NCBI GenBank assembly: GCA_021811605.1 | Contig: JAJZNR010000024.1 | Location: forward strand, 1-37,750 | Direction: 5' to 3' | Length of the DNA stretch: 37,750 nt | From: Microcaldota archaeon | GTDB taxonomy: Archaea; Micrarchaeota; Micrarchaeia; Micrarchaeales; Micrarchaeaceae | Shown here: positions 1 through 7,965 of the stretch, piece by piece | Position numbering within the stretch: position 1 is the stretch's first letter | Layout of the letters: the number at the start of each line of letters is the position of its first letter | Program-made: the position numbers and the translations under genes | The notes under the pieces: generated by a model | The model's database searches: none | What the model was told of the DNA's origin: nothing | What the model saw: only the letters and a program-made list of their open reading frames with translations

Positions 1-564
1 ACCAAAACCATCGCATCTGGAGGGTCGCAGTACGGATGGATTGATGAGGAAGGAATATGGGGTTTTAAGTATGGTCAGCCAGCTTCTACCACTTTCTGTT
101 TTGCTACCGTTGCTGGCGGGTGGACTTGGTGTGGCGCTCCGCTTTCTCCCTCTTCTTATACATTCAATACAAATACCTGGTATTTTATAGCTTTTACATA
201 CAGCAACGGCAACCCCATAGAATTCTATTTGAATGATGTGCAATATCCGGGTCAAACGGAGACTGGTGTTATGACCTCCGGGTCGGCAAGTCCGCTCCAA
301 ATAGGCCCTGCCGTATCAGATACAACCACTACGCTGAATGGTGCAATTTCAAATGTTCAAATATACAATACATCTCTTTCTCAGTCAGAAATTCAAGCGC
401 TGTATCTCGAGGGCATAGGAGGCGCCCCGATCCGCCCTCAGAACATAGTGGGCTGGTGGCCGCTCAACGGCAACGCGAACGACTACTCTGGAAACAACAA
501 CAACGGCCAGCTCAACGGGGTAACTTTCTCGAGTTCGTGGGAGAGCGGTTACACCACTCCATAA
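1..564 (+). CDS. LamG-domain surface protein, C-terminal part (5' end outside window)
   Basis: The reading frame is open from base 1, so the 111-residue ORF in the track is only its tail. The visible part is a concanavalin A/LamG-like fold: alternating beta strands rich in Tyr, Asn, Ser and Thr, the segment NTWYFIAFTY, and the closing module LYLEGIGGAPIRPQN then WWPLNGNANDYSGN. The same closing module ends two other genes in this window (12092-12958 and 27884-28774), which carry a class III (pilin-like) signal peptide, so this protein probably does too. The likely role is a secreted or cell-surface protein binding glycan or another ligand. It is followed by DNA polymerase B on the same strand after about 50 nt, with no functional link implied. 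Confidence 0.85.
   Translation, partial: TKTIASGGSQYGWIDEEGIWGFKYGQPASTTFCFATVAGGWTWCGAPLSPSSYTFNTNTWYFIAFTYSNGNPIEFYLNDVQYPGQTETGVMTSGSASPLQIGPAVSDTTTTLNGAISNVQIYNTSLSQSEIQALYLEGIGGAPIRPQNIVGWWPLNGNANDYSGNNNNGQLNGVTFSSSWESGYTTP
397..561 (+). repeat. conserved LamG 3' module, copy A
   Basis: This stretch encodes the LYLEGIGGAPIRPQN...WWPLNGN...DYSGN...SSWESGYT end. It is closely similar at the DNA level to 12095-12260 (minus strand) and 28608-28771, while the preceding LamG domain differs between the copies. Confidence 0.8.
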
Positions 565-616
565 TCCAATCAAAAAAGCTTTAAGGGTCGACGTAAAACA
601 TAATCTGCTGGTTCTG

Positions 617-3073
617 ATGGCAGCAACAAGCATTAGCGCACTGGAAGGAGCGGTTCTCGACGTAGACTACCTTATAAAAGGAGGCGAAGGGCTGATACGG
701 CTCACGGTGAAATGCAATGATGGCAAGGCGTACAAGATATTCGACGAGAAGTTCAAACCGTACTTCTATTTCCTTCCAGCCAAGCCGATGACTCCCGACG
801 AGGTATCCTCCATTAACGCCATGGACCAGAACGGAGTGATAAAACCCGTGAAGGCTGTCCAGAAGAGGAAACAGCTTTTCGGAAAGGATGTCGACGGATT
901 CATGGTTTACACGAAGATACCTGGCGATGTACCGAAGCTCGGAGCTGCATTCACCAGATACGGAAGGTGCTACGAGTACGACATACCGTTCGCGAAGCGA
1001 TACTCTATCGACACCGGAGTCATTCCGCTCAGCCCGTACACTATCAGCTACTATGAGCGTGATGGCAATCTCTTCCTAGAATCGATGACGCCAAACGAGA
1101 AGGGGAAGATGCCTGACCTAAACGTCCTTGCGTTCGACATAGAGGTTTACAATCCCCTCCTACGCCCAAGGGAGGAAAAAGACCCCGTCATAATGATAAG
1201 CTACTGGTTCTCCTCCCATGGAAAAGAGAAGAGGGGCGTCATTACCTGGAAGAAGATAAATAGGGATTTCGTGGAGACTGTCGCGGACGAGAAGGCCGCG
1301 CTCTTGCGGTTCGTGGAAACAGTCAATGAGAACGACATAGACATAATTTCGGGTTACAACTCAGCGAACTTCGACATAAAATACCTCCTTGAGCGGGCGA
1401 AGCGCCTCAGGATTGACTTCAATCTAAGCAGGTTTGAAGGAGACACCAAGATAGAGAGGCACGGCATGGTCGACCGCGTGAAGATTTCCGGCCGTGTCCA
1501 CATCGACATGTACCTGGTCACCCGTTTCATTGCCGTGGTGGGCGCATCAGAATACATACTGAAGCTCAACAGCTACACGCTCGACAACGTCTATGCTGCG
1601 CTTAGCGGAGGGAAGAAGATGGCTGCGGACAAGAAGAAGATGCAGCAGAACACATTCAGGTATTGGGATGGCACCGACGCCGAGCGGTGCGAGCTCGCGG
1701 ATTACAGCCTTGGCGATTCCGAGGCGCTCATGACGATTTATACCACCTTCGCCCCGATAATAATCGAACTATCCAGGACAACCGGAGACATGCTGACGGA
1801 CACCTCCGTTTCTACTGCTGGGCAGCTTGTGGAATTCATGCTCATGAGGTACGCATATGCGCACGGGGAGGTTATCCCAAACAAACCCGCAGAGGGAGAG
1901 ATGGATGCAAGATCTTCAAACCCTATAGAAGGGGCGTATGTGAAGACCCCCGAACCCGGAATCTACAACGATATCGTGGTGTTCGACTTCCGAGGGCTGT
2001 ATCCTTCGATAATAATATCGCACAACATCGATCCGTCTTCCATCTGCACCGACTGCAAGGAGTACCACGAGGCGCCAAACGGCGTAAAGTTCGACAAGAA
2101 GAGGCTGTCCATAACCCCGATCATACTCAAGTATCTTGTAGACCAGAGAAGCCAGGTGAAGAAGCTATACAAGAAGGACCCCGGCAACGTGGTGCTAGGC
2201 TCGCGTTCGCAAGCGCTGAAGATTATCGCGAACTCCTTCTACGGCTATCTCGGTTATGCGCGCGCCCGCTGGTACTCTAGGGACTGTGCCGCCGCTGTGA
2301 CTGCCTATGGGCGGCAGTACATAAAGGATAACATCGCATTCGCAGAGCAGAAGGGCTTCAAGGTGATATACAGCGACACCGATTCTATACTCATGCTTCT
2401 CGGGGATAAGAAGAAGGAAGACGCCCTGACGTTCATGAAGGAGGTGAACGCACACCTCCCCGAGACCATGGAGCTCGAGCTTGAGGACTTCTATACCCGA
2501 GGCGTGTTTGTAGGAAAGAAAGTGCAGGGGGATGTCACCGGAGCGAAGAAGAAGTACGCTCTCATTTCAGAATCTGGGAGGATAAAGATACGCGGATTCG
2601 AACTGGTGAGAAGAGACTGGTCCCGGATATCCCGCGAGACTCAGCGCGCAGTGCTGGAGGCGATACTGAAGGAGGGCAGCAAGGAAAAGGCCGCAGAGAT
2701 AGTGAAGGACGTGATAAAGAAACTTAGGGAGGGAAAGGTGCCTCTGAGCGAGCTCGTCATAAACACACAGCTGAGGAAGGGAATCGAAGGATATAAGGCG
2801 ATAAAGTCCCCGGAGCTCGCCGCTGCGAAGAAAGCCGTGGAGAAGGGCTTCAAGACACGCGACGAGGTAGAGCACTCCGTCATAGGGTATGTGATAACGA
2901 AGCACGGCAGCACCATCTCGGAGAAGGCGATGCTGGAAGGAATGGCGGAGGACTATGACCCGGAGTATTACATAAACCACCAGGTAATACCAGCCACCAT
3001 GAGGATATTGAAGGAGCTCGACTTCAGCGAGGAAGAGCTAAAAGGTCTAGGGAAGCAAAGGAAGCTGATGTGA
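617..3073 (+). CDS. polB: Family B DNA polymerase (replicative, 3'-5' exonuclease)
   Basis: DNA-directed DNA polymerase of family B, 818 residues, normal for archaeal PolB. The exonuclease domain shows Exo I FDIE (about residue 173), Exo II YNSANFD (about 247) and Exo III YSLGD (about 363). The polymerase domain shows motif A DFRGLYPSI (about 457), motif B KIIANSFYG (about 535) and motif C YSDTDS (about 585). All catalytic acids are present, so proofreading and synthesis should both work. No intein interrupts it, although PolB motifs are frequent intein sites in archaea. The ATG at 617 is preceded by a 50-nt gap after the LamG gene. Its stop overlaps the possible GTG start of the MetAP gene, so the two are probably co-transcribed. 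Confidence 0.97.
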   Translation: MAATSISALEGAVLDVDYLIKGGEGLIRLTVKCNDGKAYKIFDEKFKPYFYFLPAKPMTPDEVSSINAMDQNGVIKPVKAVQKRKQLFGKDVDGFMVYTKIPGDVPKLGAAFTRYGRCYEYDIPFAKRYSIDTGVIPLSPYTISYYERDGNLFLESMTPNEKGKMPDLNVLAFDIEVYNPLLRPREEKDPVIMISYWFSSHGKEKRGVITWKKINRDFVETVADEKAALLRFVETVNENDIDIISGYNSANFDIKYLLERAKRLRIDFNLSRFEGDTKIERHGMVDRVKISGRVHIDMYLVTRFIAVVGASEYILKLNSYTLDNVYAALSGGKKMAADKKKMQQNTFRYWDGTDAERCELADYSLGDSEALMTIYTTFAPIIIELSRTTGDMLTDTSVSTAGQLVEFMLMRYAYAHGEVIPNKPAEGEMDARSSNPIEGAYVKTPEPGIYNDIVVFDFRGLYPSIIISHNIDPSSICTDCKEYHEAPNGVKFDKKRLSITPIILKYLVDQRSQVKKLYKKDPGNVVLGSRSQALKIIANSFYGYLGYARARWYSRDCAAAVTAYGRQYIKDNIAFAEQKGFKVIYSDTDSILMLLGDKKKEDALTFMKEVNAHLPETMELELEDFYTRGVFVGKKVQGDVTGAKKKYALISESGRIKIRGFELVRRDWSRISRETQRAVLEAILKEGSKEKAAEIVKDVIKKLREGKVPLSELVINTQLRKGIEGYKAIKSPELAAAKKAVEKGFKTRDEVEHSVIGYVITKHGSTISEKAMLEGMAEDYDPEYYINHQVIPATMRILKELDFSEEELKGLGKQRKLM

Positions 3074-3078
3074 TTGGA

Positions 3079-4002
3079 ATGCCAGACGAAGATGTTGAGA
3101 TTTCCGGAGAAGTGGACATCGGGCTTGTCAAGGATGTCGGCGCCTTCTCATTCAAGGCGCTCCAGAAAGCGAAATCTATGGTCAAGGTAGGCATCAGGCT
3201 TATCGACGTGGCTGATGCTGTGGAGGGGCTGCTGAAAGAGAACGGCTACACACCAGCGTTCCCGCTCAACCTCTCTGTCAACAACGAAGCCGCACATTAC
3301 ACCCCGACACTTAACGATGAGAAGGTCTTCCGGGAGGGAGACCTGGTGAAGGTCGATTTCGGGGCGGCGAAGGATGGAATCCTTGGCGACAACGCAGTAA
3401 CCGTGGACCTTGGCGGCAACAACAGTGCATTGATCCAGGCTGCCGAGGAAGCGGTAGCCGCCGGAGTAGCCACGGTCAAAGCCGGCGTCGAGGTGGGAAG
3501 GGTAGGCAGGGCCATAGAGGAGGCGATAACCAGGAGGGGATTCAGGCCTATAAAGAACCTTGGCGGACACGGCGTGGAGGTGCACGACCTGCACGCCAGC
3601 GTGTTCATTCCGAACTACGACAACAAGGACGACACCACCCTGGAGGAGGGGCAGGTTATCGCGATAGAGCCTTTCGCCACCGATGGGAAGAGGGAACTGG
3701 TGGTCGAGAGCGACATATGCGAAATATTCTCTTTTTACGGAGAGGTCCCGGTGCGGCATCCGATAGCCAGGAAGATACAGAGCGAGCTCTCAAGCAATTA
3801 CAAGAGCGAGCCTTTCGCAGCGAGATGGCTGTCGAACGTCGCCGCGACAAGGTTTGAACTTTATTCCGGGCTCACCGAGCTCTACAGGGCGGGAGCGCTG
3901 GAACGATACCCGATACTGGTTCTTCCTGAGGGGTCGATGGTGGCACAGCACGAGGTCGAGGTCCTGGTAGAGAAAGATTCTTGTAGCGTGCTGACTAAAT
4001 GA
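3079..4002 (+). CDS. map: Methionine aminopeptidase, type II
   Basis: Removes N-terminal methionine from new proteins. Metal-ligand and active-site signatures of the M24 type II family are visible in order: NNEAAHYTP (His), KVDFGA (Asp), ILGDNAVT (Asp), GGHGVEVHDLH (His), AIEPFAT (Glu) and, near the C-terminus, QHEVEVL (Glu). About 307 residues, usual for archaeal MetAP2. The track starts at GTG 3070, overlapping the polB stop by four bases. ATG 3079 is preferred because GTGAT lies just upstream at ribosome-binding distance and the first conserved residues come well after it. It sits directly behind polB on the same strand. Confidence 0.93.
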   Translation: MPDEDVEISGEVDIGLVKDVGAFSFKALQKAKSMVKVGIRLIDVADAVEGLLKENGYTPAFPLNLSVNNEAAHYTPTLNDEKVFREGDLVKVDFGAAKDGILGDNAVTVDLGGNNSALIQAAEEAVAAGVATVKAGVEVGRVGRAIEEAITRRGFRPIKNLGGHGVEVHDLHASVFIPNYDNKDDTTLEEGQVIAIEPFATDGKRELVVESDICEIFSFYGEVPVRHPIARKIQSELSSNYKSEPFAARWLSNVAATRFELYSGLTELYRAGALERYPILVLPEGSMVAQHEVEVLVEKDSCSVLTK

Positions 4003-4006
4003 TTTC

Positions 4007-4201
4007 GTGATTATTGTGCAAGTGAAACACTCTGCCAAGACCGCCGCTGAAAAAGAGGATAACAGCAACTCGCGCACGCGCCTGGCAATAGCACGGATAA
4101 TCAGAGCAGTAGGGGGACTTCTGCGCGTTCAAGACACCGTAGATATGAGCGACTCAGAGATGCTGTCGCTGCAGCAGCAGTTCCTTGGACCCAAGATGTG
4201 A
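4007..4201 (+). CDS. Small hypothetical protein
   Basis: A 64-residue ORF beginning 4 nt after the MetAP stop with a GTG; in-frame GTGs at 4016 and 4022 are alternative starts. The product is basic and helical (TRLAIARIIRAVGGLLRVQD) and ends GPKM. No family is recognised. Its position at the end of a co-directional run and the low frequency of rare codons make it plausible, but no clear ribosome-binding site decides the start. It could be a spurious extension behind map. Confidence 0.4.
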   Translation: MIIVQVKHSAKTAAEKEDNSNSRTRLAIARIIRAVGGLLRVQDTVDMSDSEMLSLQQQFLGPKM

Positions 4202-4285
4202 TACGATTTCTGTATCCGGAGAATACAAGAGCGATAGATGCGAGAGTAGTGATCACATGAGTTGCCGGCAGTAACCTGAAAAGAG

Positions 4286-4334
4286 GATTTGGTGCCGCAA
4301 AGCTGCTAGAAAGATTTAAATTTCACACCAAATC
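4286..4334. repeat. Inverted repeat GATTTGGTG / CACCAAATC flanking a TATA-like box
   Basis: Perfect 9-bp arms at 4286-4294 and 4326-4334 surround 31 nt that contain GATTTAAATTTC. It lies between two convergent genes, so it could be a shared transcription-end hairpin. The palindromic TTTAAA core could equally be a promoter flanked by an operator. Confidence 0.6.
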
Positions 4335-4371
4335 GTAAAAAGAGTACCGAATGTGAGCATTCGAGCAATAT

Positions 4372-4869
4372 CTACCATACATCCGGGATCTGGCGCCTGC
4401 GATCCTCTTCTATTTGGTCGTGTACGCGTTCCCAATGCTCCTCTCGCGCCCTTCTCCGTTTTTCTTCTTGCATTTCCGCCCATTGCTCTGTAGCTGCGCT
4501 GTACACCAAATCCGGGACGTTATTGTTATTGTGATTCTGTGTTTGGTTCAGCAGCAAAGCCTCTAATTGGGCATTTCTGGCAGCCGCCGCTCTTTCCTCA
4601 CAGGTTTTTTGTATCTTTGCGTTCCAATCTTTGAATAACAGACGTATCCTTCCGGTCAGCGTCTTTCTCAGCCTTTCCCGCTCAGCCTGTCTTGCTGCGT
4701 CTGCCATTTCTCTCTGGTTAAGGGCATTGATTAACTGTGCGAATTCATTATTGTCGAGCCCGCTGGTAAACCGAGCGCACCCAAAATCACCAAAATAGTT
4801 CCTGGTTGAGTCGAATTCCCGCAACAGCGTTTGTGGGTCCCTCGGCATATTTCTTCCAACAGTGGCCAT
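4372..4869 (-). CDS. Hypothetical charged helical protein
   Basis: 165 residues, no family recognised. The centre and C-terminus are strongly charged and helical (EMADAARQAERERLRKTL, EEKRRRAREEHWERV), suggesting a coiled coil. An Asn-rich patch (QNHNNNN) separates two helical parts. There is no signal peptide or membrane segment. The start is supported by AGTG exactly five bases before the ATG within GGAAGTGATTGA, which pairs with the 16S 3' end, and by a CATAAATA box about 40 nt upstream. It is transcribed alone, convergent to map and the small ORF, divergent from the PRC-barrel gene. Confidence 0.7.
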   Translation of the reverse strand: MATVGRNMPRDPQTLLREFDSTRNYFGDFGCARFTSGLDNNEFAQLINALNQREMADAARQAERERLRKTLTGRIRLLFKDWNAKIQKTCEERAAAARNAQLEALLLNQTQNHNNNNVPDLVYSAATEQWAEMQEEKRRRAREEHWERVHDQIEEDRRRQIPDVW

Positions 4870-5020
4870 TCAATCACTTCCTTTGCAGGAAATCGAATAT
4901 CTGAGTATTTATGGCTTTTCTGCGAACCCAGCATCTATCCACAAAAATGGAATATTCCAACATTCTCTTTACTGCACCCTCGAAATTCCCTCGATTCCAC
5001 TACATCAGAATCTAAGCAAG

Positions 5021-5030
5021 CTTTTTAAAT
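5021..5030 (+). promoter_or_regulatory. TATA box of the PRC-barrel gene
   Basis: CTTTTTAAAT, centred about 23 nt before ATG 5049 and 47 nt before ATG 5073, a typical archaeal box A position for a start of transcription near 5050. Confidence 0.6.
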
Positions 5031-5072
5031 GCAATCTCTCTATACAGTATGCGACCAATAGACGGTGTTCCA

Positions 5073-5324
5073 ATGGTAAAATTCATCATAGCCAGGCAGC
5101 TAGTAGGGAAGAAGGTAATCACGAGCGACGGATTTGACGTCGGTCGTCTGTTCGACCTAGAAGTCAGTGAGGTCACGGGCAAGATAGTCAACCTCGTGAT
5201 AGAGCCGAACATGGATTCCGGCCTCTCATCGAAGATGAAGATCGATGGCGGGCAGATAAAGGTTCCGTACAACTCGGTCCTGGCGGTAAACGACTACTGC
5301 GTAGTCGACAGGAAGAACTGGTAA
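5073..5324 (+). CDS. PRC-barrel domain protein
   Basis: Small beta-rich protein of 83 residues. MVKFIIARQLVGKKVITSDG, GFDVGRLFDLEVSEVTGKI and the closing IKVPYNSVLAVNDYCVVDR follow the PRC-barrel pattern, found in RimM, photosystem proteins and many stand-alone archaeal proteins. The exact job of stand-alone archaeal PRC proteins is unknown; RNA or ribosome-related binding is a common suggestion. The track starts at 5049, but ATG 5073 has GGTG exactly five bases upstream and begins where the family homology begins, so it is preferred; a leaderless 5049 start remains possible. A pyrimidine-rich tract after the stop looks like an archaeal terminator. Confidence 0.85.
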   Translation: MVKFIIARQLVGKKVITSDGFDVGRLFDLEVSEVTGKIVNLVIEPNMDSGLSSKMKIDGGQIKVPYNSVLAVNDYCVVDRKNW

Positions 5325-5327
5325 GGT

Positions 5328-5360
5328 TCTTCCCTTCTTTCTTTCTTTCCCTTTGTTTTG
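5328..5360 (+). terminator. Pyrimidine/T-rich terminator after the PRC gene
   Basis: TTCTTCCCTTCTTTCTTTC then CTTTGTTTTG immediately follows the stop codon. Repeated T-runs without a strong hairpin are the usual archaeal termination signal. Confidence 0.5.
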
Positions 5361-5385
5361 ATCTAGCTGCAGGCTCACGCCTGCC

Positions 5386-5394
5386 TTTTTATAT
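5386..5394 (+). promoter_or_regulatory. TATA box of the RNase HII gene
   Basis: TTTTTATAT, centred about 34 nt before the ACG proposed as start; predicted transcription begins near 5415, leaving a very short leader that contains GGTG. Confidence 0.5.
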
Positions 5395-5414
5395 CTGTTT
5401 TTCCCATTGAATAC

Positions 5415-5426
5415 GGTGCTTTTACG
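5415..5426 (+). promoter_or_regulatory. Ribosome-binding site deciding an ACG start (RNase HII)
   Basis: GGTG at 5415-5418, then five bases (CTTTT), then ACG at 5424. The same GGTG-N5 spacing precedes ATG or GTG starts of several certain genes in the window, so it points at ACG as the initiation codon. Confidence 0.6.
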
Positions 5427-6116
5427 ATAATCTGCGGCGGAGACGAGGCTGGAAGAGGGGCGGTGCTCGGCCCTCTCGTGATATCCCTTGTAGCTGTAAA
5501 AAGCGCGAACGAAAAGAAGCTCGCCGACATAGGTGTTCGTGACTCTAAGCTGCTCACCAGGGAGCGCCGCGAGGACCTCTTCAAGAAAATCCAGGGCGCC
5601 GCTGTAGAGGTGCTGGTCGACAGGATAACCCCGGAAGAGATAAACAACGCGATGCTCAACAAGATATCGCTCAACGAGCTCGAAGCCGTGCGCTTCGCCC
5701 GCCTCTTTGAGAGAATGCAGAACCACGCGTCGACGCTCTATCTCGACTCGCCCGACGTGGTGGCGCACAAGTTCGGCATGAGGGTGAATATCTACGCCAC
5801 GAAGCCCACGACGGTGGACGGGATAAAGATGTCGAAGGCGAAGGGATCAACCAAGATAATAGCGGAGCACAAGGCGGACGCCCGCTACCCGGTGGTGAGC
5901 GCCGCAAGCATAATCGCCAAAGTGACGAGGGATGCCGCAGTGAGCGACCTTCGCAAGGAACTTGGTGTTGATATAGGTTCCGGCTATCCGTCGGACCAGA
6001 CGACGATAGATGCAGTGAGGGCGAACCTGAAGGATCCATCGTTCAGGAAGCACGTAAGGGAGTACTGGGTCACCGTAGACGGGATAAAACAGTCGCGGAT
6101 GGAGGCGTTCATCTAG
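5424..6116 (+). CDS. rnhB: Ribonuclease HII, apparent ACG start
   Basis: Endonuclease that cuts RNA in RNA/DNA hybrids, acting in Okazaki primer and ribonucleotide removal. The ORF track starts at GTG 5463, which would drop the first catalytic Asp and Glu: codons upstream in the same frame read IICGGDEAGRGAVLGPLV, the universal N-terminus. Later motifs are YLDSPDVV and DARYPVVSAASIIAKVTRD. No ATG, GTG or TTG lies in frame before the DEAGRG motif; ACG 5424 would give (M)IICGGDEAGRG, matching the usual MIIxGxDEAGRG, and has GGTG five bases upstream. Length from ACG is 230 residues, normal for archaea. An AUA at 5427 or AUU at 5406 are alternative non-standard starts, and an ATG-to-ACG sequence error is possible. 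Confidence 0.93.
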   Translation, partial: TIICGGDEAGRGAVLGPLVISLVAVKSANEKKLADIGVRDSKLLTRERREDLFKKIQGAAVEVLVDRITPEEINNAMLNKISLNELEAVRFARLFERMQNHASTLYLDSPDVVAHKFGMRVNIYATKPTTVDGIKMSKAKGSTKIIAEHKADARYPVVSAASIIAKVTRDAAVSDLRKELGVDIGSGYPSDQTTIDAVRANLKDPSFRKHVREYWVTVDGIKQSRMEAFI

Positions 6117-6184
6117 CATTGCAATGCGGCGGCCCACGCAAAGTCTTATTTATCTGACGTACCGCTACTTACTACTGCTTACAG

Positions 6185-6259
6185 GGACCTGTGGCGTAAC
6201 TTGGATAGCGCGTCTGGCTTCGGACCAGAAGGTTGCGGGTTCAAATCCCGCCAGGTCCG
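6185..6259 (+). tRNA. tRNA-Arg (anticodon UCG)
   Basis: Acceptor GGACCTG pairs with CAGGTCC, D-stem GCGT/GCGC, anticodon stem TCTGG/CCAGA around loop CTTCGGA (anticodon TCG), T-arm GCGGG-TTCAAAT-CCCGC, discriminator G. CCA is not encoded and no intron is seen. A CTTATTTATC box lies about 35 nt upstream. The SET-domain gene begins 18 nt downstream. Confidence 0.96.
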
Positions 6260-6277
6260 TCAATACAAGGTTTTGAT

Positions 6278-6841
6278 ATGATTGCGGATCTGTACAAGAT
6301 AAAGAAAAGTGCCAAATACGGGAAAAGCTTAGTTGCAACACAGTATATACCCAAAGGGACTATCGATGCTTTTGCATGTAAGAAATGTGGAACTTATTCT
6401 GAGGAAGAACTGGCTAAATTGTCAAAGAAGGAGTTGGATTTCTTGGTGGACCATGAGATAAAAGGGGAAGACGGGTTGTACGCCCGCGTTTGTGATAAAA
6501 GGATGATGTATGACAATCATTCCTGCAATGCAAATTGCTTAAGTTCTGGTAAGGGGTTCAGTATCGTTGTAAGGGACATCAAGAAGGGGGAAGAAGCAAA
6601 AGCGGATTATAGAAGGTATGGAGAAGAACTTCATTTTGCAGGCGGTTGCAAATGCGGAGAGAAAAACTGTATGGGAAATTCAACATTCAGGCCACCTGCG
6701 TCGAAGAAATTACAAAAGTTCTGGGACGAGGAGATAGGTTCCGCGTTAAAGCTAATCCCATATGTGAAGCAGCCACTAAAGAGAGAACTCCTGAAAGAAC
6801 ACCCAGAATTGGGTTATCTTTTTAACAAGGACAAAAGGTAA
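6278..6841 (+). CDS. SET-domain protein lysine methyltransferase
   Basis: 187 residues. The track ORF starts inside the tRNA (its first residues are translated tRNA), so ATG 6278 is chosen; GGTT lies five bases upstream. SET features: KYGKSLVATQYIPKGT near the N-terminus, NHSCNANC at 80-87 (the pseudoknot motif binding S-adenosylmethionine), DIKKGEEAKADY at 100-111 with the catalytic-region Tyr, and a post-SET zinc motif CKCGEKNCMG at 124-133. All parts of a working SET methyltransferase are present; the substrate (chromatin protein, ribosomal protein or other) cannot be told. The gene is visibly AT-richer than its neighbours and sits just 3' of tRNA-Arg, suggesting acquisition by transfer. 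Confidence 0.88.
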   Translation: MIADLYKIKKSAKYGKSLVATQYIPKGTIDAFACKKCGTYSEEELAKLSKKELDFLVDHEIKGEDGLYARVCDKRMMYDNHSCNANCLSSGKGFSIVVRDIKKGEEAKADYRRYGEELHFAGGCKCGEKNCMGNSTFRPPASKKLQKFWDEEIGSALKLIPYVKQPLKRELLKEHPELGYLFNKDKR

Positions 6842-6957
6842 ACTGCATCACTTACCCGCGTCTTTCGCTTATACATGTGATGCTTATGCCAAAGAGGGAG
6901 GAACAGGTAACATAAAAATCCAGAACCGTGCCACTAATATTTTGACATTTCGCTTTC

Positions 6958-6965
6958 TTTAAATA
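6958..6965 (+). promoter_or_regulatory. TATA box of the 6988 gene
   Basis: CTTTAAATATC centred about 26 nt before the ATG at 6988, implying a leaderless transcript for the membrane-protein operon. Confidence 0.65.
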
Positions 6966-6987
6966 TCTAAAAGCCCGCAAGCGAATC

Positions 6988-7965
6988 ATGGCAATCAACA
7001 AGCCAGCGACAGAACAAAATGGCAGCGGGGAAAAGGTAGCCCGCAACATACTGGCACAGCTTTCCAGAGACGGCAGGACGGTAGTCCCGCCGCTCCACAG
7101 GGGTCATGAACAGGAGTGGGTGACGAATATCGGGTACCTGTTCGATGTTTACAGAAGGATAACGGACAGAGTCCTCACGCGTGAGCAAAACAAAATCGAC
7201 ATCCTTCTCAGGAGGCAGAAGGAGAATAACCTTAACGCGGCCAGTCTGGCTGTGAGCATGGCAGAGTCCATGCCGCTTGTCGAAGGCGAAAAGGACCTTA
7301 TCGCAGAGATACTCGACGAGATAAGCACAGGCCCTAGTGCGGGCTTGGCAGGTCCTGTAGAGAAGCTGAGGAAAGAGCTGGAGGCGCGCCAGAAAACCCT
7401 GGTGCAACAGGAAACAATATCGAACAATAAACTGGCGGAGCTCGTAATGGCGAACAGGATCGGCGAGACCATAACCGGCTTAGCCCCGGGCTTAAGGTTC
7501 CGCACACAACTTTTCAAGTACGGGACAACCATTCTCGCGATAGTCGGCGTCCCGCTTGCGATAATGGACAGCTTTGGGATACCCATAGCCGACGAGCTCA
7601 AAAGGTACACGATAACAGGTTCGGTTGTCGTGGCTGTGATATTCGGTGCGCTGAGGCTGCCTAACATTTACGAGGCGTACAAGCGCACGAAAGAGATAAG
7701 GGACATACACAAGCAGCAGATGATGATGGCAGGAGCAAAACCAGTCCACGGAATACCAAGGTTCAAGCCAAACAAGATAGAGTCTAGGCACTGGTGGCAG
7801 ATATGGAACGAGAGATGGATTGACTGGCTCCGTTTGACGGAGGCCGATTTTGTAAGCCACATCAGAGGGAACGGCCACATAGACCCTGAATATATAGCGG
7901 TGCCTGTCAGGCCGCCGCAAGAAGGAATAAATACAGGCGCAGGAATAAACTCTCATGGCAAATGA
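6988..7965 (+). CDS. Hypothetical membrane protein with two transmembrane segments
   Basis: 325 residues, family not recognised. The N-terminal two-thirds is soluble and helical, with a charged stretch (VEKLRKELEARQKTLVQQE) likely forming a coiled coil. Two hydrophobic segments follow near residues 176-195 (TTILAIVGVPLAIMDSFGIP) and 213-228 (TITGSVVVAVIFGAL), then a basic tail with Trp-rich HWWQIWNERWIDWLRL. The start is leaderless. It overlaps the winged-helix gene by 11 bases and heads a three-gene run with that gene and an ASCH-domain gene, so the three are probably co-expressed. Function is unknown. Confidence 0.8.
   Translation: MAINKPATEQNGSGEKVARNILAQLSRDGRTVVPPLHRGHEQEWVTNIGYLFDVYRRITDRVLTREQNKIDILLRRQKENNLNAASLAVSMAESMPLVEGEKDLIAEILDEISTGPSAGLAGPVEKLRKELEARQKTLVQQETISNNKLAELVMANRIGETITGLAPGLRFRTQLFKYGTTILAIVGVPLAIMDSFGIPIADELKRYTITGSVVVAVIFGALRLPNIYEAYKRTKEIRDIHKQQMMMAGAKPVHGIPRFKPNKIESRHWWQIWNERWIDWLRLTEADFVSHIRGNGHIDPEYIAVPVRPPQEGINTGAGINSHGK

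Noticed and set aside
5463-6116. RNase HII starting at GTG 5463 as in the ORF track
   Set aside because: It would delete the catalytic DEAGRG motif, which is present upstream in the same frame.
6233-6277. N-terminal extension of the SET protein
   Set aside because: The bases belong to tRNA-Arg; ATG 6278 is the first start outside it.
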